DNA of 18,370 nucleotides from Verrucomicrobiota bacterium (lineage in GTDB: Bacteria; Verrucomicrobiota; Verrucomicrobiia; Chthoniobacterales; UBA10450): the NCBI GenBank assembly GCA_003218785.1, contig QHOM01000021.1:1-18370 (forward strand). Reading direction: 5' to 3'. A program made the translations under genes and the position numbers. The notes under the pieces were generated by a model. It saw only the letters and a program-made list of their open reading frames with translations, searched no databases and had not been told where the DNA came from. Positions 5,698-11,539 of this stretch are shown piece by piece; within the stretch, counting starts at the first letter, position 1, and every line of letters starts with the position of its first letter.

Positions 5698-6540
5698 TTA
5701 CCAGCTCGATCCGGCGCCGCCGCCTCCAAAACTACCGCCACCGCCGCTAAAACCACTGAATCCTCCACCGCCTCCGGACGACCAACCTCCTCCCCCACCG
5801 CCGACTGGCAAAAAAATGGGACCACCTCGGCCTGATGAATAGCCGTAACCAGCAAGTCGCCGCACCACTCTCGAAATTACGATCAACACAATGACGAAGG
5901 TGATGAAGAGCAAGAAACTGGGAGCGCCGGCGTTGCCGTGTTGTTCCGCAACCGTTTTTCCCGATCGTTTGTATTCGCCGCGAATGGCTTTGCAGATCAA
6001 ATCGATGCCGGTCGCGAGTCCGCCTTCATAATCGCCATTACGAAAATGCGGCTTGATACGGTACTCAGTGATATCGAACGCCGTAATATCCGGCAGCGCG
6101 CCTTCCAGGCCGTAACCGATCTCAATGAACATCTTTCGGTCTGCGACAAAGACAAACAGCACGACGCCATTACGCCGGTCCTTTTGGCCGACGCCCCACG
6201 CTTGCGCGACGCGTTGCGTGTAATCCGCGACGTCAGAGTCACTCTGCATTTTCGGAAACACAGCAACCACAACCTGGTCCGAAGTGTCGCGCTCAAATTG
6301 GGCCAGTTGCTCATTGAAGCGATGAGCGGCTTCTTTCGAAACGACGCCAGCGTAATCATTAAAGTAGCGGTCCGGTTTCGGCGGAATGACTTCGGCGGCC
6401 TGCGAGCCTTTTGGCAGCAACGCAGCGAACGCCGCGATGCAGGCTGCGACTTGGTTGATGCAGAATCGTTGTAGTGGCAGCCGTGTCGGCTGCTCGACTG
6501 CGGGCGACACGCCCGCCACTAGAGCATGATCCAGAGTCAC
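5698..6540 (-). CDS. TPM-domain membrane protein, YgcG type
   Basis: Secreted or membrane-anchored TPM-domain protein with a Gly-rich tail. The order is a hydrophobic signal-like stretch (CINQVAACIAAFAALLPKGSQA), the TPM domain opening YFNDYAGVVSKEAA, with GVVLFVFVADRKMFIEIGYG and LEGALPD, a transmembrane helix (FLLFITFVIVLIVISRVV) and a final Gly/Ser run ending GGGGAGSSW. This architecture is standard for YgcG proteins next to LemA. The start is uncertain. I place it at the GTG 6538-6540, which overlaps the end of lemA closely. No ATG precedes the signal stretch after lemA. The leader before the signal is encoded by a palindromic repeat (6472-6521), so the original start codon may have been displaced. 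Two-gene partner of lemA. Confidence 0.8.
   Translation of the reverse strand: MTLDHALVAGVSPAVEQPTRLPLQRFCINQVAACIAAFAALLPKGSQAAEVIPPKPDRYFNDYAGVVSKEAAHRFNEQLAQFERDTSDQVVVAVFPKMQSDSDVADYTQRVAQAWGVGQKDRRNGVVLFVFVADRKMFIEIGYGLEGALPDITAFDITEYRIKPHFRNGDYEGGLATGIDLICKAIRGEYKRSGKTVAEQHGNAGAPSFLLFITFVIVLIVISRVVRRLAGYGYSSGRGGPIFLPVGGGGGGWSSGGGGGFSGFSGGGGSFGGGGAGSSW
6472..6521. repeat. Palindromic repeat at the 5' end of the TPM gene
   Basis: Begins TAGTGGCAGCCG and ends GGCGGGCCACTA-like (actual end CCGCCACTA), with two hairpins: GCAGCCGTGTCGGCTGC and GCGGGCGACACGCCCGC. A G precedes the left TAG, giving a GTAG foot. It lies inside the N-terminal coding part assigned to the TPM gene. Confidence 0.65.
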
Positions 6541-6541
6541 C

Positions 6542-7195
6542 TCACGGCGACGCTGTTGCGGCGGGCGCCGGAGCAGGCGTGCCAAAGTTAAACTGCACTG
6601 CGGGTGGCCGCTCCGCGCCCGCTTGCGCGGTGAAAAATGGCCGCGGCGGGAAACCGAGCATTCCCGCAATTAGATTGGTCGGGAAACTGCGCACGGCAAC
6701 GTTGTAGTTTTGCACCGAAGTGTTGAAGTTACCGCGTTCGACTGAGATTCGATTCTCGGTTCCTTCAAGCTGCGCCTGCAAACCCACAAAGTTCTGGTTG
6801 GCCTTTAATTCTGGATAGCGTTCAACTACCACGAGAAGACGCGAAAGCGCATTGCTCAATTGCCCCTGGGCGGCTTGGAATTGCTCCAGCTGCGCCGCAT
6901 CGCTAGGCGCTTTGTTTGGGTCGAGTTGCACACGGCCGACGCTGGCACGCGCATTGGTCACTTCGACGAGAGTTGATTTTTCGAAGTTGGCTGCGCCCGC
7001 GACTGTGTTCACCAGGTTCGGAATCAAATCTGCCCGCCGCTGATAGACGTTTTGCACCTGCGCCCAACTTTGATCGACGGTTTGCTGCAAGCGGACGAGG
7101 CGATTGTAACTGCCGCCCAGTGCGAGGGCCGCGACAACAACAATGAAAAGCAGAACGACGAGCACGGCTCCGCAACCGATCACAGATTTGTTCAT
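6542..7195 (-). CDS. lemA: LemA family protein
   Basis: A single-pass inner-membrane protein with a helical bundle of the LemA family (PF04011). The 217 residues start with a hydrophobic helix (VLVVLLFIVVVAALALGG, about 11-28). YNRLVRLQQTVDQSWAQVQN and RRADLIPNLVNTV follow, then NRISVERGNFNTSVQNYNVAV and FPTNLIAGMLGFPPRPFF: all family-defining segments. The C-terminal 25 residues are Ala/Pro-rich. Cellular function is poorly defined; LemA and TPM/YgcG proteins co-occur widely and are thought to act in the envelope. The next gene starts within a few bases of the lemA stop, so the two are translationally coupled. The 5' gap upstream holds a repeat rather than another gene. Confidence 0.94.
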   Translation of the reverse strand: MNKSVIGCGAVLVVLLFIVVVAALALGGSYNRLVRLQQTVDQSWAQVQNVYQRRADLIPNLVNTVAGAANFEKSTLVEVTNARASVGRVQLDPNKAPSDAAQLEQFQAAQGQLSNALSRLLVVVERYPELKANQNFVGLQAQLEGTENRISVERGNFNTSVQNYNVAVRSFPTNLIAGMLGFPPRPFFTAQAGAERPPAVQFNFGTPAPAPAATASP

Positions 7196-7240
7196 AAGGT
7201 TGTGAATCGTTCAGGAAATGGGGGCGCAAGTCAAATCACG

Positions 7241-7385
7241 TTCGTAGCACAGACATCTTGTCTGTGGGGCCGGCGGGCATCTTGCCTGCCATCGGACGGA
7301 CTCGCTGCGGCGAGCCTGCCGGTTTCTTCGTCAACCAGGCGAGACGCCCGGTTGCCCCCACAGGCAAGGATGCCTGTGCTACGAA
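7241..7385. repeat. BIME-like palindromic repeat with four hairpin modules
   Basis: Outer arms TTCGTAGCACAGACATCTTG (7241-7260) and, on the minus strand from 7385, TTCGTAGCACAGGCATCCTT are nearly identical. Each arm is itself a hairpin (CACAGACA/TGTCTGTG and CACAGGCA/TTGCCTGTG) after a GTAG foot. Two more inner modules are GGCGGGCATCTTGCCTGCC and the Gly-rich region near 7340-7352. The stop codon TAG of the serine hydrolase (7379-7381) lies in the right arm. This matches the pattern of REP sequences in inverted pairs. Confidence 0.75.
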
Positions 7386-8443
7386 GATTTCCCGAGCACT
7401 AGCCGCAGAAAATGTGCGTCGGAAAATCCCGCGTTTGATCCTTGCCGCACAATCAATGCGTGTAGCGATGGAATAATGAACAAGCGTTGGTAACCCGAAC
7501 CAAGCGCCACCACCATGTCGGCGGGCGCATCCTTGCAGATGCAAACATCCGTCCATTGAACGTTTTGCCACGGCAGATCGAGCATTCGTTCCATGTCAAT
7601 CTCGCGCCCAGTCGGCGCCCCCTGATTCAACCAAAACGTGAGGCCGTATGACGGGTTTGGTTGTGAGCCTGCAAAGGCTTCGCGCAACAAATCTGCCGGA
7701 ACAATTTGGCGTCCGTGATAATTGCCGCGGCCGAGGACCAGCTCGCCCAGCCGCGCCCATTCTCTAGCGTTCAATTCAAATCCTGTTGCGGGCAGTGGAT
7801 TACCACGGGCGTCTTTTTTATAGTTGAGACGACCGAGTCCAAGCCGGTTCGACACGTGTCCTTCGAAGTAGCCGATTGTGCCGCGACCTTTTAGTTTTCG
7901 ACGCAGCAGCTCAGAAAAAATCTGTAGATGACTCGGGCCATAGACGAAAGCCGAGCCTGGTTCAGCAACGGTCGGCAATCGAATCGCCATCGCATTCCGA
8001 TCGCGAATCGATGCACGCTGAAGACGCGACGCGCCTTCAATGCCGTCGGTCTGGTTCAGCAACTGCCGGATTGTGATCTGCGATTTACGTGAGTCGCTTT
8101 TCCATTCAGTGATCGTGTCGGAGACGGGATCGTCCAGCTTAAACAAACCATCACCAACCGCCTCCAACGTGGCGATTCCCCAAAAACTTTTTGTCCCGCT
8201 GAAGATCGGCCATCTACCGCGAGCCGATCCGCCATTGGCATAGTGCTCGAAAATGGTGTGGCCGTTCTGCATGACGAGCATCGAGACCCCGCGTTTGCCC
8301 TCGGAATATTTTGCGGCGCGCACACAATCCGATGGCTGGATTTGCGCAGACGCGATTGTCGGCACCACGATGAGCAGCGTTGCTAGTCGATAATTCAACC
8401 ACGAAGTCCACGAAGAACACGAACTGACGGAAAATTGAAGCAT
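7379..8443 (-). CDS. Secreted serine hydrolase, class C beta-lactamase fold
   Basis: A protein of the beta-lactamase/penicillin-binding-protein-like superfamily (PF00144), about 354 residues. A hydrophobic stretch LATLLIVVPTIASAQ (about 20-34) is a signal peptide. The catalytic SxxK is SGTK (S82, K85), nested in IFSGTKSFWGIA. The second motif is YGPS (Y168-G-P170) where YxN is usual, so the third residue differs. The substrate cannot be told; esterase, peptidase and lactamase activities are all found in the family. The start is uncertain. The ATG at 8441-8443 lies inside a palindromic repeat (8399-8472), while a TTG at 8396-8398 opening MNYRLATLLIVV gives a cleaner signal peptide. The stop codon lies in a different repeat. 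Confidence 0.85.
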   Translation of the reverse strand: MLQFSVSSCSSWTSWLNYRLATLLIVVPTIASAQIQPSDCVRAAKYSEGKRGVSMLVMQNGHTIFEHYANGGSARGRWPIFSGTKSFWGIATLEAVGDGLFKLDDPVSDTITEWKSDSRKSQITIRQLLNQTDGIEGASRLQRASIRDRNAMAIRLPTVAEPGSAFVYGPSHLQIFSELLRRKLKGRGTIGYFEGHVSNRLGLGRLNYKKDARGNPLPATGFELNAREWARLGELVLGRGNYHGRQIVPADLLREAFAGSQPNPSYGLTFWLNQGAPTGREIDMERMLDLPWQNVQWTDVCICKDAPADMVVALGSGYQRLFIIPSLHALIVRQGSNAGFSDAHFLRLVLGKSS

Positions 8444-8472
8444 CTTCGTGGCCGTCGTGTTCTTCGTCGTGC
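8399..8472. repeat. ACGAAG-rich palindrome at the 5' end of the serine hydrolase gene
   Basis: Left arm CCACGAAGTCCACGAAGAAC and on (8399-8426), and right arm ending CTTCGTGGCCGTCGTGTTCT and on (8444-8472), form an imperfect inverted repeat with a short AT-rich centre. Units of the type CCACGAAG recur. The reading frame of the hydrolase runs through it, giving a Ser/Trp-rich leader that does not look like a normal signal peptide start. Confidence 0.6.
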
Positions 8473-8489
8473 CTGTCGGCCCTAACGAA

Positions 8490-9173
8490 TTAGGCAGGCG
8501 ACGATTCAGAGGGCGCGTCGGGTTCCACCGTTGTTGCCGCGGTCGGTGACCCCGGCCGGCCGGCATCACCCCGATGTGTCGGGGCTACAGGGCGCGCGAC
8601 CGGCAGATGCCGCGTGCGCAATTCTTCCACGTTGGGCAATTCGTCCAGATTGCGCAGGCCGAAACGATCAAGAAAAAATTGTGTCGTTTCGTAAAGAAGC
8701 GGGCGGCCCGGGATCTCGGCCCGCCCAGCGATTTTGACCAGGCCGCGTTCCATCAATGTTTGCAGCACGCCATCGATGTTCACGCCGCGCACGGCTTCGA
8801 CATCGGCGCGCGTAATTGGTTGGCGATACGCGATGATCGCGAGCGTCTCCAGCCCGGGCGCGGTCAGGCGCGCCGGTTTGGGCACTGGGAAAAGCTGACG
8901 CACCCACCTGGCAAATACTGGATCGGTAACGAGCTGCCAGCCTTCCGCTTTCTCAATAATTTGAAAGGCGCGCTGCTCCTGAACATACTCGATCTTTAAT
9001 TCTTCGAGCGCAGCTGCAATCTCCGATTCAGTCACGCGCGCAAACTCGTTGGGTCCGGCAGCTGCCGGATCCTCCTCCGCCCCTGCGCCCTTAATCGCGG
9101 CGGCTAGTTCACGGATAGAGAGTGGCTTTGGCGCGCTAAAAAGGAGCGCTTCAATTACGCGACCGAGCTTCAT
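8490..9173 (-). CDS. scpB: Segregation and condensation protein B
   Basis: ScpB forms the Smc-ScpA-ScpB condensin that compacts and segregates the chromosome. The 227-residue protein has two winged-helix domains. The first opens MKLGRVIEALLFSAPKPLSI (1-20). The second carries ETLAIIAYRQPITRADVEAV (109-128 region), then GRAEIPGRPLLYETTQFFLD and FGLRNLDELP, the family signature. The final ~35 residues are Pro/Ala-rich and include VAPTHRGDAGRP, which is encoded by a GTAG-hairpin repeat (8569-8589) read in frame; this tail is therefore partly repeat-derived. The start ATG (9171-9173) opens the conserved domain. It is 68 bp downstream of glmM on the same strand. No ScpA gene is in view. Confidence 0.94.
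   Translation of the reverse strand: MKLGRVIEALLFSAPKPLSIRELAAAIKGAGAEEDPAAAGPNEFARVTESEIAAALEELKIEYVQEQRAFQIIEKAEGWQLVTDPVFARWVRQLFPVPKPARLTAPGLETLAIIAYRQPITRADVEAVRGVNIDGVLQTLMERGLVKIAGRAEIPGRPLLYETTQFFLDRFGLRNLDELPNVEELRTRHLPVARPVAPTHRGDAGRPGSPTAATTVEPDAPSESSPA
8569..8589. repeat. REP-like hairpin inside the scpB tail
   Basis: On the minus strand TGTAGCCCCGACACATCGGGG has a GTAG foot and a CCCCGA/TCGGGG stem around ACACA-type loop (4 nt). It is translated as part of the C-terminal tail of ScpB. Only one arm of a pair is clear. Confidence 0.55.
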
Positions 9174-9186
9174 AAGAAAAGTTAAT

Positions 9187-9210
9187 CAGGAAAACAGGAA
9201 AGCAGGAAAT
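9187..9210. repeat. Tandem octamer CAGGAAAN x3 between glmM and scpB
   Basis: Three head-to-tail copies (CAGGAAAA, CAGGAAAG, CAGGAAAT) occupy 24 bp just upstream of scpB. On the minus strand they read NTTTCCTG. The array is too short for a gene and could be a slippage-prone spacer. Confidence 0.7.
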
Positions 9211-9241
9211 GGCAAGTGAGGCGATCGCCGCGGCGAGCCCT

Positions 9242-10624
9242 CTACGCTCCAATCGCTTGTTGAATTGCGTCGGCGATCCGGTTCGCTTGCCTGTCGATTT
9301 TGTCGAATTCACGGCCTTCGATCAGCAAGCGAATTTTCGGCTCGGTGCCTGAATAACGCAGCAGCACCCGGCCCTTGCCGGAAAGTTCTTTCTCGGCTTC
9401 GTTTACCACCTTCATCACAGCGGAAAGTTCCGAGAGCGGCGGTTTTTCTTTCACCACCAAATCGCGTTTGGCCTGGGGATATTTGTTCAGGCAGGTTTTT
9501 AATTTGCTCAGCGGTTGACCGGTCTGGTGCATGATGCGCAAAATCTGGAGCGCGCTGATGATTCCGTCGCCGGTAGTGGTGAAATCACGGAAAATGATGT
9601 GACCGCTCTGCTCGCCGCCGAGATTCAGTTTCCTCCGCACCATTTCTTCGATGACATAGCGATCGCCCACTTTCGTGCGGGTCACTTTTCCGCCGTGCGC
9701 CGCTAGCGTTTCATCGAGACCAAAATTGCTCATGACCGTGGCCACGACGGTATTCTGCTCAAGCCGGCCGCCACGCAAAAGATCGATAGCTGCGATGGCG
9801 AGAATCTCGTCGCCATCCACAATCTCGCCGTTCTCGTCGCAAAGCAGGACGCGATCAGCGTCGCCATCATGCGTGATGCCGACGTTTGCGTCGGTTTCCC
9901 TGACGAGTCGCTGAATTTCCTCGGGGTGGATGCTGCCACAGCCGTCATTGATATTCGTGCCGTCCGGCTCGTTGTGCGCGACGGCGACGTCCGCGCCCAG
10001 CTCGCGCAAAATGCACGGCGTTGATTTGTAAGCTGCGCCGTTGGCAACATCGACACCAACACGCATTTCTTCGAGCGACATCCCGCGAGGAAAGCTCGCC
10101 TTGGCAAATTCGACGTAACGGCCGAGTGCGTCATCGATTCGCGCGGCCCGTCCAATTTTTCCCGCAGTCGGCCGGATGGAATCGATTTCGCCCGTGAAAA
10201 CGAGCTGCTCGATTTGTTCTTCCACTTGATCGTCCAGCTTGTAGCCGTCGTGCCGGAAAAATTTGATTCCGTTATCCTCGTACGAATTATGCGACGCGGA
10301 GAGGATGATGCCGGCATCGGCGCGAAGCGACCGCGTGATGTAAGCAACGCCCGGCGTCGGCAGCGGCCCAATGATGAGAACATCGACGCCGAGTGAGGTG
10401 ATTCCCGCGACGAGCGCGTTCTCGAGCATGTAACCGGAAAGACGGGTGTCTTTGCCGAGCACTATTTTGGGACGCGTCCCCTCTGGGTTCTTGCGCGGAT
10501 TGAGCTGAGTGAAAACGTGCGCGGCGGCGCGACCCAGCTTCAGCGATGTCTCGGCCGTGACCGGTTCCACATTGGCGACCCCGCGGACACCGTCCGTTCC
10601 GAAGATTTTCTTATGCTGGGTCAC
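9242..10624 (-). CDS. glmM: Phosphoglucosamine mutase
   Basis: Converts glucosamine-6-phosphate to glucosamine-1-phosphate, the step before UDP-GlcNAc in peptidoglycan and LPS synthesis, in the cytoplasm. All four active-site segments of the alpha-D-phosphohexomutase family are present in the 460-residue protein: the phosphoserine loop SASHN (109-113, catalytic Ser111), the metal-binding DGDADR (253-258), the sugar-binding GGEQSGH (336-342) and the phosphate-binding RYSGTEP (423-429). The N-terminus KKIFGTDGVRG is typical of GlmM rather than of phosphomannomutase. Length is close to the usual 445-450. It heads a minus-strand run with scpB and is divergent from the sigma factor gene, with a 105-bp shared upstream region. 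Confidence 0.96.
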   Translation of the reverse strand: MTQHKKIFGTDGVRGVANVEPVTAETSLKLGRAAAHVFTQLNPRKNPEGTRPKIVLGKDTRLSGYMLENALVAGITSLGVDVLIIGPLPTPGVAYITRSLRADAGIILSASHNSYEDNGIKFFRHDGYKLDDQVEEQIEQLVFTGEIDSIRPTAGKIGRAARIDDALGRYVEFAKASFPRGMSLEEMRVGVDVANGAAYKSTPCILRELGADVAVAHNEPDGTNINDGCGSIHPEEIQRLVRETDANVGITHDGDADRVLLCDENGEIVDGDEILAIAAIDLLRGGRLEQNTVVATVMSNFGLDETLAAHGGKVTRTKVGDRYVIEEMVRRKLNLGGEQSGHIIFRDFTTTGDGIISALQILRIMHQTGQPLSKLKTCLNKYPQAKRDLVVKEKPPLSELSAVMKVVNEAEKELSGKGRVLLRYSGTEPKIRLLIEGREFDKIDRQANRIADAIQQAIGA

Positions 10625-10677
10625 GGCCTAATTGAAACGCTCGAATGGTAGTTCGTAAACGGGAAACTTTTCTGAAT

Positions 10678-10708
10678 TGTCATTCCGAGCGCAGTCGAGG
10701 AACCTCTC
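10678..10708. repeat. Probable dispersed intergenic repeat in the glmM/sigma divergent gap
   Basis: The run TGTCATTCCGAGCGCAGTCG and the following AGGAACCTCTC resemble a short repeat I know from intergenic regions of several soil bacteria. Only one copy is in the window, so the call rests on recall and not on comparison here. It lies in the presumed promoter region of the sigma factor gene. Confidence 0.35.
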
Positions 10709-10729
10709 ACTTTTCCATTAGCAGAGTGG

Positions 10730-11536
10730 ATGCTTGATTTTCGTACGACTTTTTACTTGGATCGCCGCGTGCTTGCTAACGATAAAGTGACTTCATTAAG
10801 CGGAATTGGCGGAAGCGCGCAAGATGGTGCGATCGCGTTTGCTACAACGCATTGGAGCGTGGTGCTGGCAGCGCGAGGCGAATCAACAGAGGCAAACGCG
10901 GCGTTGGAAAAGCTCTGCCGAACGTACTGGTGGCCACTTTACGGGTTCGTCAGGCGGCAAGGTTATAAGCCGGAGGAAGCGCAAGATCTCACTCAAGCTT
11001 TTTTTGCGCGGTTGCTCGAACGGCGGGACCTCGAAACTGTCAGGCAGGAAAGGGGACGTTTGCGTTCTTATCTGCTGGCGTCGGTCAAGAATTTTCTTTC
11101 CAAGGCGCGGCATCGCGAGATGACCGTCAAACGAGGCGAAGGCCGGCCTCTGGTTTCGCTGGACGATTTGCTCGCGCGCGAACGCGCCGACCAGGAGCCG
11201 GCACACAAATTGAGCGCGGATCGCATTTACGAGCGGCGCTGGGCATTAACATTACTGGAGCAAGTGCTCGCGCGGCTCAGAGTCGAATATGAAGCCGCTG
11301 GCAAACTGCCGTTATTCGATCGCTTGAAAGAATTACTCGCCGGGGAATCCAGCCAGCCGTCGCAGGCTGAGATTGCCGCCGAAATGCAAATGACCGAAAA
11401 CGCCGTGAAACAAGCGTTTCACCGCCTGCGCTATCGCTATCGGCAGTTGTTGCACGAAGAGATTGCCCACACGGTCGCGGTGCCGGACGACGTCGAGGAT
11501 GAGCTGCGACATTTCATTTCCGTATTGCAAACGTAA
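10730..11536 (+). CDS. ECF-like RNA polymerase sigma factor
   Basis: A 268-residue sigma factor of the extracytoplasmic-function type common in Verrucomicrobiota and Planctomycetota. After a variable N-terminus, FATTHWSVVLAAR (37-49) leads into region 2 (about 58-125: YWWPLYGFVRRQGYKPEEAQ, DLTQAFFARLL, RGRLRSYLLASVKNFLS). A charged linker follows. Region 4 has a helix-turn-helix at about 210-240 (SQAEIAAEMQMTENAVKQAF, HRLRYRYRQLL). The expected role is to direct RNA polymerase to a regulon. The coding end is 3 bp before the kinase start, so the kinase is the likely upstream control. The ATG at 10730 gives a 30-residue leader of low conservation; GTG at 10787 is a possible later start. Confidence 0.9.
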   Translation: MLDFRTTFYLDRRVLANDKVTSLSGIGGSAQDGAIAFATTHWSVVLAARGESTEANAALEKLCRTYWWPLYGFVRRQGYKPEEAQDLTQAFFARLLERRDLETVRQERGRLRSYLLASVKNFLSKARHREMTVKRGEGRPLVSLDDLLARERADQEPAHKLSADRIYERRWALTLLEQVLARLRVEYEAAGKLPLFDRLKELLAGESSQPSQAEIAAEMQMTENAVKQAFHRLRYRYRQLLHEEIAHTVAVPDDVEDELRHFISVLQT

Positions 11537-11539
11537 CCT

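Noticed and set aside
5516..5842. Proline-rich plus-strand frame
   Set aside because: It is the reverse complement of the Gly-rich tail and TPM coding region, not a gene.
5694..5855. Longer N-terminus for the small TPM protein
   Set aside because: The extra residues come from an alternate frame of the Gly-rich tail of the preceding gene; the domain begins at 5693.
6541..6669. Longer N-terminus for the TPM gene starting inside lemA
   Set aside because: It would overlap 128 bp of the well-conserved lemA C-terminus, and the extra residues are Arg-rich shadow translation.
7206..7234. Sigma-70 type promoter for lemA (TTGACT with a weak -10, minus strand)
   Set aside because: Spacing is 17 bp but the -10 (AACGAT) is poor and would start transcription almost at the ATG.
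7236..7571. 111-codon minus-strand frame overlapping the serine hydrolase end
   Set aside because: Its C-terminal half is the translated BIME-like repeat and the rest is a shadow of the hydrolase.
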